Notes under the pieces: generated by a model
Database searches by the model: none
The model's input: the letters and a program-made list of their open reading frames with translations, nothing else
Told to the model about the DNA's origin: nothing
Assembly: GCF_021729015.1 (NCBI RefSeq)
Contig: NZ_JAJQQZ010000002.1
Location: 678,483-742,482 of the forward strand
Reading direction: 5' to 3'
Source of the DNA: Halobacterium rubrum
GTDB lineage: Archaea > Halobacteriota > Halobacteria > Halobacteriales > Halobacteriaceae
Length of the DNA stretch: 64,000 nucleotides
Position numbers and translations under genes: made by a program
Shown here: positions 33,389-43,112 of the stretch, piece after piece
Numbering within the stretch: the first letter of the stretch is position 1
How the letters are laid out: each line of letters opens with the position of its first letter

Positions 33389-34333
33389 TCAGTCGACCGT
33401 CTCCCGCATCCGCGGGTCGAGCGCGTCACGCATGCCGTCCCCGAGGAGGTTGAACCCGAGCACGAGCACGGCGAGGAACAGCCCCGGGAACAGGGACATC
33501 CACCACTTCCCCGTCAGGAGGCCGTTCGCCACGCCGTTGGACAGCATCAGGCCCCACGACGGCATCCCGGGCGCCGCACCGAACCCGAGGAACGACAGCG
33601 CCGCGAAGTCGATGATGGCCAGCCCGTAGTTCAGCGTCGACTGGACGGTCACGGGCGCCAGCGTGTTCGGGAAGACGTGCCTCGCGAGCACTCGGGGGTC
33701 TTTCGCACCCAGGGCTTCCGTCGCCTCGATGTACTCGTCCTCCAGCACTTTCAGCGCCGCCCCCCTGACGACGCGCGCGAACCGCGGCGTGTACACGAGC
33801 GTCAGTGCGATGACGACCTTCCAGAGGCCGGCGCCGAAGATGGCGACCAGCGCCAGCGCCAGCAGCAGCGACGGGAACGCCAGCAGGACGTCCATCGTCC
33901 GCATGATGACGTTGTCCGTCAGGTCGCTGTAGTACGCCGCGATGATGCCTAGCGCCACGCCGAGGAACGTCGACGCCGCGACGGTGACGGTGCCGTACTT
34001 GATGGCGATCCACGCGCCGTACAGCGTGCGCTTGTAGATGTCGCGACCCGACGCGTCCGTGCCGAAGATGTGCTGGTCGACGGCGCCGGTTCCCGTCCAC
34101 CCGGGTGCCAGACGGTCCGAGACGGTCCCGAGCTGCGAGGAGCGGAGCGCGCCGAGGTCGTAGGAGAACCGGGCGAAGATCGCGATCAGCACCATCCCGA
34201 TGATGATGGTCAGTCCGACGAGCGCGAGGCGGTTCGACAGCAGGTCCGAGAGGAACTGCGAGGACCGCAGCCGGTCGAGGAACGTGCGGTCCTCCAGTGC
34301 GGTCGCGTCGGTGGTTGCGGTGTCCGTGCTCAT
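33389..34333 (-). CDS. Peptide/nickel ABC importer permease, DppC type
   Basis: A 314-residue inner permease. It has the DppC N-terminal helix (LALVGLTIIIGMVLIAIFARF), the periplasmic loop HIFGTDASGRDIYKRTLYGAW typical of DppC/OppC, six helices in all, and the coupling EAA motif EATEALGAKDPRVLARHVFPNTLAPV. It lies 6 bp after DppB on the same strand and pairs with it in the membrane. Confidence 0.94.
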   Translation of the reverse strand: MSTDTATTDATALEDRTFLDRLRSSQFLSDLLSNRLALVGLTIIIGMVLIAIFARFSYDLGALRSSQLGTVSDRLAPGWTGTGAVDQHIFGTDASGRDIYKRTLYGAWIAIKYGTVTVAASTFLGVALGIIAAYYSDLTDNVIMRTMDVLLAFPSLLLALALVAIFGAGLWKVVIALTLVYTPRFARVVRGAALKVLEDEYIEATEALGAKDPRVLARHVFPNTLAPVTVQSTLNYGLAIIDFAALSFLGFGAAPGMPSWGLMLSNGVANGLLTGKWWMSLFPGLFLAVLVLGFNLLGDGMRDALDPRMRETVD

Positions 34334-34339
34334 TGTGTG

Positions 34340-35383
34340 TTATTGCTGGATGCGGGGGTCGAGGTAGCTGTACGTGATGTCTACCAGGAGGTTCACGAGC
34401 GTGAACAGCAACGCGAACGTCAGCACCGTCCCCTGGACGAGCGGGAAGTCGTTGGACTGGATGGCGCTGACCAGCATCGTCCCGATGCCGCCGATGCCGA
34501 AGACGGTCTCCGTGAGGACGGCGCCGCCGAGCAGGCTCCCGAACTGGATGCCGATGACCGTGATGACCGGGATGAGGGCGTTCCGGAAGCCGTGTTTCAT
34601 GATGGTGATCTTCGAGCCCTGGCCCTTCGCGCGCGCCGTCCGCATGTAGTCCTGGCGCACGACTTCGAGCATCGACGACCGCATCATCCGGGAGATGAGC
34701 GCCATCGAGTAGATGCCGATGGTCATCGCCGGCAGGAACAGGTGCGTGACTGCGGACGTCCACGCGCCGAACTCGCCCAGCAGCAGGGTGTCGACGGTGA
34801 CCATGCCGGTCAGCGGCAGCTGCATCCCGAGCAGCGTCCAGTGGTTGTCGAGGAAGATGGTCGACCCGATTCGGCCCGACGCGGGGAAGATGGAGAGGTA
34901 CGTCGAGAACGCGAGGATGAGCATCGGCCCCGACCAGTAGATGGGGACGGAGATGCCCGAGAGTGCGCCGACCCGACCGAGGTGGTCGGTGAGCGTGTCC
35001 TGTTTCACCGCCGATATGACGCCCAGCGGGATGCCCAGGAGGATGCCGACGACCTGGCCGTACAGCGCGAGTTCGAGCGTGACCGGAATCTTGTCGGCGA
35101 GCACGCTGCGGACGCTGTTGCCCTGCGCGATGACGTACGACTCCCCGAAGTCGAACTGCGCGGCGTCGACGAGGAACCGCCCGTACTGGATGTACAGCGG
35201 GTCGTTCAAGCCGAGCTCCTGCCGGAGCTGAATCACCTGCTCCTGGGGCGCACGCTGCCCGAGGATGACGCGCGCCGGGTCACCGGACGCGAGGTGCAGA
35301 ATGACGAAGACGAACGTCGCCACGCCGAGCAGGACCGGCACGAGCAACAACAGCCGTTTCAGGATGAACCGCTTGGAGGCCAT
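34340..35383 (-). CDS. Peptide/nickel ABC importer permease, DppB type
   Basis: A 347-residue permease with the OppB/DppB opening FILKRLLLLVPVLLGVATFVFVILHLASGDPARVILG and the EAA coupling loop RTARAKGQGSKITIMKHGFRNALIPVITVIG. Length is usual for haloarchaeal members. It lies between the binding protein (35448-37118) and DppC. Confidence 0.94.
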   Translation of the reverse strand: MASKRFILKRLLLLVPVLLGVATFVFVILHLASGDPARVILGQRAPQEQVIQLRQELGLNDPLYIQYGRFLVDAAQFDFGESYVIAQGNSVRSVLADKIPVTLELALYGQVVGILLGIPLGVISAVKQDTLTDHLGRVGALSGISVPIYWSGPMLILAFSTYLSIFPASGRIGSTIFLDNHWTLLGMQLPLTGMVTVDTLLLGEFGAWTSAVTHLFLPAMTIGIYSMALISRMMRSSMLEVVRQDYMRTARAKGQGSKITIMKHGFRNALIPVITVIGIQFGSLLGGAVLTETVFGIGGIGTMLVSAIQSNDFPLVQGTVLTFALLFTLVNLLVDITYSYLDPRIQQ

Positions 35384-35447
35384 GAATGTGGAGCGTCGTG
35401 TTCGGACCTGAACGGTCCGAGCGTTTCAACTTTTCTTCGTTGCGCCG

Positions 35448-37118
35448 TCAGTTCATCTCGACGAGTTCGAGGTACGGACCGCCGACCGAGCTGACCGTGT
35501 AGGAGTCCTCGCTGACCGACTCGTGGACGCCACGGATGAGCTCGGCGTAGTCGATGAACATCCACGGAGCGTTGTCGTGGGCGATCTGGGACGCCTCGAG
35601 GTAGATTTCGCGCCGAGACTCGTCGTCGTACGTGGTCTGGCCCTCGTCGACGAGCTCGACGTAGTCCTTGTTCACCCACGCCGAGACGTTCGACGCGTTG
35701 CCCTTCTCGTCGAAGGAGATGTGGCGCTGGTCGTCGGAGAGCTCCGAGGCCTCCACGCCGGGGTGGAGGAGCACGTACATGAAGTTGTCCGGGTCCGCGT
35801 TGTCGGTGTACCAGCCGAGGAGGCAGGCGTCGTGGCGGCCGCCGTACGTGTAGTCGATGTAGGAGCCGAACGTCGAGAACTGGTTGATCTCGACGTCGAC
35901 GCCGATTGCGTCGAGGTCGGACGCGATCTGGTTCGCCGTCTGGATGGGGCTCGGGTTGTACCCGCGGGGGTTGGAGAACGTCGCGAGTTCGAAGCTGAGG
36001 TCGGTCGCGCCGGCCTCCTCGAGCAGCGACTCGGCCTGCTCGGGGTCGTGGGGGTACGGTTCGAGGTCTTCGTTGTGCCCGAGCACGTCCGGCGGGAGCG
36101 GCTGGTCGGCCTCCGTAGCGAAGCCCTGATAGATGTCGTCGACGATGGCCGACCGGTTGACCGCGAGGGTGACGGCGCGCTTCACCCGTGGGTCGCGGAA
36201 CTCCTCTTTGCGGGCGTGGTTGAACGCCATGTACCCGACGTTGATGCCGTTCTTCTGGACGACGGACGCGGTGTCGGAGTCGTCGACCTGCTGGATGGAC
36301 TGCGCGTCGAGGTTGTCCGTGATGTTGGAGTCGCCGTTGATGAGGTCCTGGGCGCGGGTCTGGTTCGACCCGATGGTCTTGAAGATGACTTCGTCGACGT
36401 TCGGGCCGTCACCCCAGAAGCCGTCGTAGGCGGAGAGCCGGACGCGCTGGTTCTCGTTGTCGAGTTCCTCGAACTGGAACGGGCCGGTGCCGACCGGGTC
36501 CGTGCCGAGGTCGGCCTGGTCGTCCGGGTTCGAGCCGCTGTCCTCGATCTGGGCCTTCGAGAGGATGGCGGCCGCGAACATCGCGAGGTTCCGGAGGAAC
36601 GGCGCGTACTGCTGGGTGAGTTCGAAGGTGACCTCGTAGTCGCTGCTGGCGTCGATGCTGTCGACCCAGTCACCGAACGTGACCGAGGAGTACCCCGAGC
36701 GGTTCTTGCCGAGGAAGTACTCGTAGCCGTCGTCGATGAAGCGGTTGACGGTCGCCTTGACGTCGGGTGCAGTGACTTCCTCGCCGTTGTGGAACTCGAT
36801 GCCCTCCTTGAGCGTGAGGGTCGCTGTGGTCCCGTTGAGGTCCCAGTTGTCGGCGAGGCCGTCCGTGAGTTCGCCCCCGCTCCCGGGCTTGAAGTCGATG
36901 AGGGTGTCGAAGACCTGGTTGGTGACCTTCGCGACCTCCCCGCTGGTGGTCTGCTGTGGGTCGTAGTTCTGCGGGTGGTCGCCGCGGGAGTACACGAGCG
37001 TCCCCCCGCCGCCACCGCCGCCGGTGAGTCCGGTACAACCGGCTGTCGATGTCGCTGCGACTGTCGCGGCACCAGCAGCTTTCAGGAAGCTGCGGCGGCT
37101 CACGCTATCGTCTGCCAT
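35448..37118 (-). CDS. Peptide-type ABC substrate-binding lipoprotein
   Basis: A 556-residue exported protein of the SBP family 5 (DppA/OppA class). The signal MADDSVSRRSFLKAAGAATVAATSTAGC has the twin Arg and a lipobox, followed by a Gly-rich spacer. Family signs are DGLADNWDLNGTTATLTLKEGIEFHNGEEVTAPDVK and DPRVKRAVTLAVNRSAIVDDIYQGFA. Start at 37118 gives the Tat signal directly. It is second in the operon, 167 bp after the fused ATPase, so it may also have its own promoter. Substrate not known; peptides are the default, but sugars or nickel are possible. Confidence 0.93.
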   Translation of the reverse strand: MADDSVSRRSFLKAAGAATVAATSTAGCTGLTGGGGGGGTLVYSRGDHPQNYDPQQTTSGEVAKVTNQVFDTLIDFKPGSGGELTDGLADNWDLNGTTATLTLKEGIEFHNGEEVTAPDVKATVNRFIDDGYEYFLGKNRSGYSSVTFGDWVDSIDASSDYEVTFELTQQYAPFLRNLAMFAAAILSKAQIEDSGSNPDDQADLGTDPVGTGPFQFEELDNENQRVRLSAYDGFWGDGPNVDEVIFKTIGSNQTRAQDLINGDSNITDNLDAQSIQQVDDSDTASVVQKNGINVGYMAFNHARKEEFRDPRVKRAVTLAVNRSAIVDDIYQGFATEADQPLPPDVLGHNEDLEPYPHDPEQAESLLEEAGATDLSFELATFSNPRGYNPSPIQTANQIASDLDAIGVDVEINQFSTFGSYIDYTYGGRHDACLLGWYTDNADPDNFMYVLLHPGVEASELSDDQRHISFDEKGNASNVSAWVNKDYVELVDEGQTTYDDESRREIYLEASQIAHDNAPWMFIDYAELIRGVHESVSEDSYTVSSVGGPYLELVEMN

Positions 37119-37285
37119 ACCACCGTATGGCACGAATGTTAACTTAAACGTACCGGTAGGAGAACCGGAGTACAGCGGAACTACCGCTGGACGGAGCCGG
37201 GGCGGGTTCCTGACAGGCCGGCGAGACGGGGGGCCGAACAACCACACCGGGCCGGCAAGAATCGCCGGAAGCGAGCGGCCCGCAG

Positions 37286-40162
37286 TCAGGCTGCGCGGTC
37301 GTCGCCGTCCGCGTCGTAGAGGTGACAGGCCACCGGCTGCTCGTCGCCCGCCAGCGGCGGCTCCTCGCGCTCGCAGGGGCTGTCGAAGGTGTCGCGGAGC
37401 ACCGCCGCGGCCTCGTCCCAGTCCTCGGTGGCCAGCGCGTCGAACGACTGCTCCACGACGGACCGGGCGTCGCCGGTCGGCTCGGTGTCGAACTCGCGCT
37501 CCCAGAGCGCGTCGACGAACGCCGCCCGGTCGGCGTCCCGGCCGCCGTCAGCCGGCACGTCCGCGGGCTCGCCGGATGCCGCCGTCGCCTCGGCGGCGTC
37601 CGTCCAGACGGCGTCGAGGGGAATCTCGCGGTTCTCCACGGCCTCCCGGAAGTCCATGACCGCCCGGAATGCCTCCTGGTCGATGTCCACGTCCTCGGGC
37701 GGGATGACCGACGGGCACCGCGTGCGGAACCGGCAGCCCGACGGCGGGTCGATGGGGCTGGGGACGTCGCCCTCGAGGATGATGCGGCCCTCGTCGCCGA
37801 CCCGCGGGTCGGGCTCCGGAATCGAGGACAGCAACGCCTCCGTGTAGGGGTGTTTCGGGTCGGCGAACAGCTGGTTCGTCGGCGCGGTCTCGACGACCTT
37901 CCCGAGGTACATCACGGCCACCCGGTCGCAGATGTGGCGGACGACCGAGAGGTCGTGGGCGATGAACAGGTAGGTGAGGTCGAACTCGTCCTGGAGGTCC
38001 TCGAGGAGGTTCAGAATCTGGGCCTGCACCGACACGTCCAGCGCGCTCACGGGCTCGTCGGCGACGATGAAGTCCGGGTCGACGGCGAGCGCGCGGGCGA
38101 TGCCGACGCGCTGGCGCTGCCCACCGGAGAGCTCGTGGGGATAGCGGTCGAACTGGCCGGGTTCGAGGCCGACGGCCTCCATCAGCTCGACGACCCGGTC
38201 CCGGCGCGCCTGCCGGGTGGACTTCTCGCCGGTGTCCTCCGGGAGGTCGTGGATCTGGAGCGGCTCCAGAATCGTCTTCCCGACGGTCTGGCGGGGGTCC
38301 AGCGACGACAGCGGGTCCTGGAAGATCATCTGCATGTCCGTGCGCTTCGCGCGCAGCGCGTCGTCACCGAGTGCCGAGATGTCGTCACCGGCGAACACCA
38401 CCTTGCCGTCGGTCGGCTCCAGCAGCCGGAGAATCGACCGCCCCGTCGTCGACTTCCCGCAGCCGGACTCCCCGACCAGCCCGAGCGTCTCACCCTCGTA
38501 GATCTCGAGGTCGACGCCGTCGACGGCCTTCACGGTCTGGGGCTCGTCGGCGAGCCACTTGTCCAGCCAGCCGTCGGCCCGCGAGAAGTACTTCCGGAGG
38601 CCGTCGACCTCCACGATGGGGTCGCCCGTGAACGTCTCGGACTCCGCCCTGACTCCCTCGGCCTCGGCGGCGTACTCCGTGGTGTCGAAGTCCTCCATGA
38701 TGCACTTCGAGCGGTGGTCGACGTCCTCTGGGCCGTGGTCGAGGTAGGGGATCTCGCCCTCGACGCACTCGTCGACCGCCCACGGACACCGGTCGGCGAA
38801 GTGGCAGCCGTCGGGCAGGTCGATGAGGTCCGGGACGTTCCCCCCGATGGGGTGGAGGCGCTCGGTGTCCTCCCGCGGGATGGACTCCAGCAGCGCGTAC
38901 GTGTACGGGTGGCTGGGGTTGTGGAAGATGTCGTCGACCGGCCCCTCCTCGACGATCTCGCCGGCGTACATCACGGCGACGCGGTCGCAGGTCTCCGCGA
39001 CCACGCCGAGGTCGTGGGTGATGAACAGCACCGACATCCCGAACTCGTCCTGGAGGTCGTTGATGAGGTCCAGAATCTGGGCCTGGATGGTGACGTCGAG
39101 TGCCGTCGTCGGCTCGTCGGCGATGAGCAACTGGGGCCGGCAGGCCAGCGCGATGGCGATGAGCACGCGCTGGCGCATCCCGCCGGAGAACTCGTGGGGG
39201 TACTCGTCGAGGCGGGCCTCCGGCTCCGGGATGCCGACCGCGTCCAGAATCTCGACGGTGTCCTCGACGACGCGCTCGTCGGTGTCCCCCCGGGAGAGCG
39301 CCTCCCGGACGCCGTTCAGCCAGGAGTCCGAACGCTTCTTCCCGTAGCGGTGGAGGCGGAGGCTCTCGGCGACCTGCTCGCCGATGGTGAGTGCGGGGTT
39401 CAGCGACGTCATCGGGTCCTGGAAGATCATGCTCATCTCGCCGCCGCGGACGTCCCGCATCGCGTTCTCGGGGGCGGCGGTGAGGTCGACGCGTGCGTCC
39501 GCGACGCGGACATGGTCGGCGCCGTCCTCGCGACTCCGGAGCACGTCGAGGGGGTCGGCCGACGGGTCGACGTCGGCGCCCGGTTCGGGGTCGAGCGAGA
39601 TGCCGGAGAAGAAGACGAACCCGTCCAGCGCGTCGAGGACGGCGTCGTCGAGGTCCTGGCCGACGGCCCGGAGCACGTCGTCGTCCCCGTCCGCTTCCGC
39701 AGTGGTGTCGTCGGCGATGGCGTCGACGCGGTCGGCGAACTCGCGGAGGTCGCCCGCGAGGCCGCCGGGGTCGGCCGTCGCGTCGAGGTCGTCGGCGATG
39801 CCGCGGAGTTCGCTCGGCGTCGACCCGACGCCGGCGTCCCCCCGGAGGTCGCCCGCGAGCTCTCGGCACGCGGCCACGAGGTCGAAGGGGTAGGAGGCGG
39901 CCGCACCGTCGTAGTTCGCGAGGAGTTTCGCGGCGAGCCCGGCGTCGTTGACGGTGACGCCGCCGCCCACCACGTCGCCGGGGTCGTCGACGAGCTGCAT
40001 CGCGGACAGCGCGGTGACGCTCTTCCCGGACCCGCTCTCGCCGACCAGTCCGACGGTCTCGCCCTCCTCGATGTCGAGGTCGACGCCGTCGACGGCCTTC
40101 ACGGCACCGCGGTCGGTGTCGAACTGCGTGCGGAGATTCGAGAGGGAGAGGAGGTCACTCAT
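37286..40162 (-). CDS. Fused dual ATPase of the peptide-type ABC importer, with a large insertion
   Basis: A 958-residue OppD-OppF fusion. ATPase 1 has Walker A GESGSGKS at residues 41-48, Q-loop [12 protein letters not shown] at 245-256, signature EFSGGMRQR and the C-terminal oligopeptide domain [10 protein letters not shown]. ATPase 2 has [29 protein letters not shown] and [10 protein letters not shown]. The Cys clusters are those that hold an iron-sulfur cluster in many OppD/DppD proteins. Oddity: Walker A and the Q-loop are some 200 residues apart in ATPase 1 against about 50 in ATPase 2, owing to an acidic insertion of about 150 residues (about 75-230). The C-terminal 100 residues after CPSV are also extra. 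Confidence 0.93.
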   Translation of the reverse strand: MSDLLSLSNLRTQFDTDRGAVKAVDGVDLDIEEGETVGLVGESGSGKSVTALSAMQLVDDPGDVVGGGVTVNDAGLAAKLLANYDGAAASYPFDLVAACRELAGDLRGDAGVGSTPSELRGIADDLDATADPGGLAGDLREFADRVDAIADDTTAEADGDDDVLRAVGQDLDDAVLDALDGFVFFSGISLDPEPGADVDPSADPLDVLRSREDGADHVRVADARVDLTAAPENAMRDVRGGEMSMIFQDPMTSLNPALTIGEQVAESLRLHRYGKKRSDSWLNGVREALSRGDTDERVVEDTVEILDAVGIPEPEARLDEYPHEFSGGMRQRVLIAIALACRPQLLIADEPTTALDVTIQAQILDLINDLQDEFGMSVLFITHDLGVVAETCDRVAVMYAGEIVEEGPVDDIFHNPSHPYTYALLESIPREDTERLHPIGGNVPDLIDLPDGCHFADRCPWAVDECVEGEIPYLDHGPEDVDHRSKCIMEDFDTTEYAAEAEGVRAESETFTGDPIVEVDGLRKYFSRADGWLDKWLADEPQTVKAVDGVDLEIYEGETLGLVGESGCGKSTTGRSILRLLEPTDGKVVFAGDDISALGDDALRAKRTDMQMIFQDPLSSLDPRQTVGKTILEPLQIHDLPEDTGEKSTRQARRDRVVELMEAVGLEPGQFDRYPHELSGGQRQRVGIARALAVDPDFIVADEPVSALDVSVQAQILNLLEDLQDEFDLTYLFIAHDLSVVRHICDRVAVMYLGKVVETAPTNQLFADPKHPYTEALLSSIPEPDPRVGDEGRIILEGDVPSPIDPPSGCRFRTRCPSVIPPEDVDIDQEAFRAVMDFREAVENREIPLDAVWTDAAEATAASGEPADVPADGGRDADRAAFVDALWEREFDTEPTGDARSVVEQSFDALATEDWDEAAAVLRDTFDSPCEREEPPLAGDEQPVACHLYDADGDDRAA

Positions 40163-40251
40163 TCGCCGTCAACTGTGGGAAGCGGAGACAAATAGCTTCC
40201 GCCAACCAGCGAGAGGGAAGCCTTTTGCGCGTGCGCTGTCCTCGCACACCC

Positions 40252-40776
40252 ATGTCCAACGACGGCGATTCCGTCGGCGACCCGGAGGAGCGCGCCGACG
40301 AGGTCCCCTCCCACTGGGAGCAAGTGATGACCGACATGGCCGCGACGGCCGAGGAGTACCGCGAGCGCGGCTGGGACGCCCACGAGGTCCACCCCGGGGA
40401 CGTCGGCCTGTTCGCTGACCGGGACGCCGAGGGCCGGACCGGCATCGACCTGCTCGCGCCCGACAACGAGTTCGACCCCGTCGCGGAGGCGTTCGACGCC
40501 GCCGGCGGCTTCGAGGACGCGCAGGTGTTCCGCGCCGACACCAACGGCTCCGTCTACTTCGTCGTCGCCCTCGAGTCCGCGGCGACGGAGACGGCGGTGC
40601 TGCTGCCCGCGCACTACAGTCCGCCCGAGAACGAGGAGTTCATGGACATGATCTACGAGGAGGACGAGGTGCGCATCCACGTCCGCCCGCTGAACGAACG
40701 CCGCGTCCTGACGTTCACCCACGAGGACCCGTCCCTGTTCCTCCCCGACCACAGCGAGCGCGGGGACGGCGCCTAG
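40252..40776 (+). CDS. Haloarchaeal protein of unknown function
   Basis: A 174-residue acidic soluble protein. It opens with a helix (VPSHWEQVMTDMAATAEEYRERGWDAHEVHPGDVGLFAD), followed by an alternating beta/alpha part (GSVYFVVALESAATETAVLLPAHYSP, DEVRIHVRPLNERRVLTFTHEDPSLFLP). The pattern is known from conserved haloarchaeal proteins without assigned role. ATG at 40252 is preceded by a TTTTGCG promoter-like stretch. Divergent from the importer ATPase; overlaps the next gene's end by 4 bp. Confidence 0.75.
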   Translation: MSNDGDSVGDPEERADEVPSHWEQVMTDMAATAEEYRERGWDAHEVHPGDVGLFADRDAEGRTGIDLLAPDNEFDPVAEAFDAAGGFEDAQVFRADTNGSVYFVVALESAATETAVLLPAHYSPPENEEFMDMIYEEDEVRIHVRPLNERRVLTFTHEDPSLFLPDHSERGDGA

Positions 40777-41408
40777 TCGTCGCCCTCGATGGTGTGCCCG
40801 CAGTTCGGGCACTCCGTGCCGTCGTGGCGGAGTTCGTCGCTGGCCGCCCGGACGTCCCGCATCACCGACGAGATTCGTTCCTCGGCCTCGAGTTCGTCCT
40901 CGACGGCGAGGTCGACGCCCTCGACTTCCAGCAGGAACTTCGCGACCTCCGTCACCTCGTACATCAGGTCGTCGAGCTCGTCGGCGGTGAAGAAGTCACA
41001 CATCGCGCCGTAGAGGAAGGTCGCGCCCGCCAGCTCCACCTTCTCCTCGAAGGACGCTCGCGCCTGATTGACCGCCTGCGGGCTGTACGTGTCCGTCATG
41101 AACGGCACGAGCTCCGGGAGGTTCTCGCCGATCTTCGTCATCTCGACGCCGGTCTCCGTGCGGAAGTCCGCACACAGCCGCGCGATTGCCCACTCGCGGG
41201 CGGTGATGTACGTGCGCTCGCGGAGGAACTCGTTGACGCGCTCGTACTGCGCGCCGTTCATCTTCGAGAACCGCTCGTACTTGCGGACGTCCGCGGGCAC
41301 GTCGTCGTCGTCGCCCCCGGCTTCGCCGCTGGTGTCGTCGCGTTCAGCGACCGGCTCGACGGCTGGCTCGGCGTCCCAGTCGGCTGGGGACGACCGCTGG
41401 TCTGGCAT
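40773..41408 (-). CDS. DUF5806-like haloarchaeal protein with zinc knuckle
   Basis: A 211-residue acidic protein. After a disordered acidic N-terminus, residues 45-195 are helical with conserved-looking YERVNEFLRERTYITAREWAIARLCADFRTETGVEMTKIGENLPELVPFM. The end CPNCGHTIEG is half of a zinc ribbon. The segment ITAREWAIARLCADF could be an HTH. I recognise it as the haloarchaea-only family called DUF5806; function unknown. Start at 41408 (MPDQRSS) is chosen for position after the repeat spacer. Confidence 0.75.
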   Translation of the reverse strand: MPDQRSSPADWDAEPAVEPVAERDDTSGEAGGDDDDVPADVRKYERFSKMNGAQYERVNEFLRERTYITAREWAIARLCADFRTETGVEMTKIGENLPELVPFMTDTYSPQAVNQARASFEEKVELAGATFLYGAMCDFFTADELDDLMYEVTEVAKFLLEVEGVDLAVEDELEAEERISSVMRDVRAASDELRHDGTECPNCGHTIEGDD

Positions 41409-41681
41409 GTTGCTCGTCGTTTGCTGTGGTTGGCGCAAAAGCGTGTCGGGCGTGACTCCGAACGAAGTGAGGAGTCACGGAATCAGCGAGCGGGGACCGC
41501 GTGCTCGACCGCAGGGAGAGCACGGCCTGAGCGAGCGGCGAAGCCGCGAGCGAAACGACCCGCGAGCAGGGAGACTCCACCAGCGGGAGGAGTCACGGAA
41601 TCAGCGACCGGCGACGTCGGGGCCGCCCGGTGGTCGGGCGCGGGGCGAACGCTTTTGCCCGGCGACGGTGACAGTCCGGGC
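41409..41681. repeat. Repeat-type spacer with inverted repeats
   Basis: No gene is supported in these 273 bp. A perfect 9-bp inverted repeat, CGTGACTCC at 41451-41459 and GGAGTCACG at 41471-41479, surrounds GAACGAAGTGA. The sequence GGAGTCACGGAATCAGCGA appears twice, first at 41471-41489 and again near 41588-41606. The rest is GAGCGA/GCGAGC mosaic as at 21.2 kb. It separates divergent genes, so both promoters must lie at its edges. Confidence 0.65.
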
Positions 41682-42062
41682 ATGAAGGTGCTGGTGGGTA
41701 TCGGCGGTGCAGACGACTCGCTGGACGCCCTGGAGGAGAGCGTCCAGCGGGCCGTCGAGACAGGGGACGAGTTGACCGTGGCGGTGGTGGAGAACCCGGA
41801 GAGCGACCGCGACCCCGGCGGACTGGTCGCGGAGGCGGAGGCGGCGCTGACGGACGCGGGGCTGCCGGCGAACGTCCGGGAGCTGTCGGGCGACCCGGGC
41901 AGCGCGCTGGTGGAGCTGGCGGAGTCCGAGGGCTTCGACCAGATCGTGCTCGGCGGCGGCCACCGCAGCCCGATGGGGAAGATCAAGCTCGGTCACATCG
42001 CCGAGTTCGTGCTGTTGAACGCGCGAACGTCGGTGAAGCTGGTGCGTGACGATGCCGGGTGA
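41682..42062 (+). CDS. Universal stress protein family, short member
   Basis: A 126-residue UspA-fold protein: MKVLVGIGGADDSLDALEESV, then LTVAVVENPES, and the ending FDQIVLGGGHRSPMGKIKLGHIAEFVLLNARTSVKLV. The ATP-binding pattern G-x2-G-x9-G-S/T is altered (GGGHRSPMGKIKLGHIAEF), so nucleotide binding is uncertain. Its stop overlaps the next gene's start by 11 bp, which suggests coupled translation with the GNAT enzyme. Confidence 0.85.
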   Translation: MKVLVGIGGADDSLDALEESVQRAVETGDELTVAVVENPESDRDPGGLVAEAEAALTDAGLPANVRELSGDPGSALVELAESEGFDQIVLGGGHRSPMGKIKLGHIAEFVLLNARTSVKLVRDDAG

Positions 42063-42597
42063 GCGCGTCTACCCCGACGAGGTCGCGGCGGCGTTCCCGG
42101 CGCCGCCGGTGTCGTTCACGGACGGCGAGGGCCGCGACATCGAGGTCAGGGACTTCGACGGCGAGAGCGCCGGTGGTGCGGAGTTCGACGCGCTGGTCGA
42201 GATGTACGACGACTTCGACCCGGCGGACCGCGCGCAGGGCGTGCCGCCGGTCGGCGAGGACCGCGTGCGGGACTGGCTGGACACGCTCCTCGAACAGGAC
42301 GGCTTCGACGTGGTGGCGTGGCACGGCGACGAGGTGGCGGGCCACGCGACGCTCGTGCCGGACGACGAGTCGACGTACGAGCTCGCCATCTTCGTCCACC
42401 AGTCCTACCAGGGCGCGGGCATCGGGACGAAGGTCATCGAGGCGTTGCTCGGGCACGCGCAGACCGAGGGCGCGGAGTTCGTGTGGTTGAGCGTGGAGCG
42501 CTGGAACCGGCCGGCGGTCGCGCTCTACGAGAAGGTCGGCTTCGAGACGGCGTCCGCCGAGAGCTTCGAGATGGAGATGGCGATCCGGCTGAACTAG
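42052..42597 (+). CDS. GNAT family N-acetyltransferase
   Basis: A 181-residue acetyl-CoA-dependent acetyltransferase. Motif A with the acetyl-CoA pyrophosphate loop is SYQGAGIGTKVIEALLGHA (Q/RxxGxG/A). The C-terminal strand and helix AEFVWLSVERWNRPAVALYEKVGF are typical of small-molecule and protein acetyltransferases. Acceptor unknown. A GTG at 42046 could also serve as start. Overlaps the upstream UspA gene by 11 bp and the downstream convergent UspA gene by 4 bp. Confidence 0.9.
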   Translation: MPGERVYPDEVAAAFPAPPVSFTDGEGRDIEVRDFDGESAGGAEFDALVEMYDDFDPADRAQGVPPVGEDRVRDWLDTLLEQDGFDVVAWHGDEVAGHATLVPDDESTYELAIFVHQSYQGAGIGTKVIEALLGHAQTEGAEFVWLSVERWNRPAVALYEKVGFETASAESFEMEMAIRLN

Positions 42598-43037
42598 ACG
42601 GATAGGACGGGCTGGCTGGCGTACAGGAGCACGTACTCGGCGGCCTTCTCGAGGACGTCGCCGGTGTCGCCGCGCATCCCCTCGCGGGGGACGACGAGGA
42701 AGTCGGCGTCGACGTCCTCGGCGGCGTCGAGGATGACGCTGCCGGGGTGCTGGAGTTTTCGGGACGTCGAGAAGCCGTACGCGATCGAGGATTCGACGGT
42801 GACGCCGTCGGGCGCGAGGTCGGCGACCTCGCCGAGGAAGGTGTTGGTCTCTTCGACGACCTCGTCTTCGGCGACGTCGCCGGTCTTGATGGCGCGCGTC
42901 ACCGTCTCCCCGAGGACGTACAGCGCGTGGGCGTCTGCGTCGTAGCGGTCGGCGACCGTGACGGCGTACTCGGCGGCTGTCGCCGAGGCGTCCGTGCCGT
43001 CTACGGGGACGAGCACGGTGTCGACGGTGAGGGGCAT
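42594..43037 (-). CDS. Universal stress protein family
   Basis: A 147-residue UspA domain with VDTVLVPVDGTDASATAAEYAVTVADRYDADAHALYVLGE at the start and DADFLVVPREGMRGDTGDVLEKAAEYVLLYASQPVLSV at the end. The usual ATP-loop GxxGxxxxxxxGS is replaced by REGMRGDTGDVLEKA, so it probably does not bind ATP in the MJ0577 manner. It is divergent from the canonical UspA gene at 43113, with a 75-bp shared promoter space. Confidence 0.88.
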   Translation of the reverse strand: MPLTVDTVLVPVDGTDASATAAEYAVTVADRYDADAHALYVLGETVTRAIKTGDVAEDEVVEETNTFLGEVADLAPDGVTVESSIAYGFSTSRKLQHPGSVILDAAEDVDADFLVVPREGMRGDTGDVLEKAAEYVLLYASQPVLSV

Positions 43038-43112
43038 ACGTTGGCGTGCGCCGCCGGGCTACTAAAACGCTCCGCGTGTGGGTTTAAGGTGGTCGGCCGG
43101 AAAGACCAAGCC

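Noticed and set aside
37322..40195. A 957-codon plus-strand open frame opposite the fused peptide importer ATPase
   Set aside because: Mirror frame of an ABC ATPase with all motifs intact; no domain pattern of its own. The same holds for 14682-17021 opposite the iron importer.
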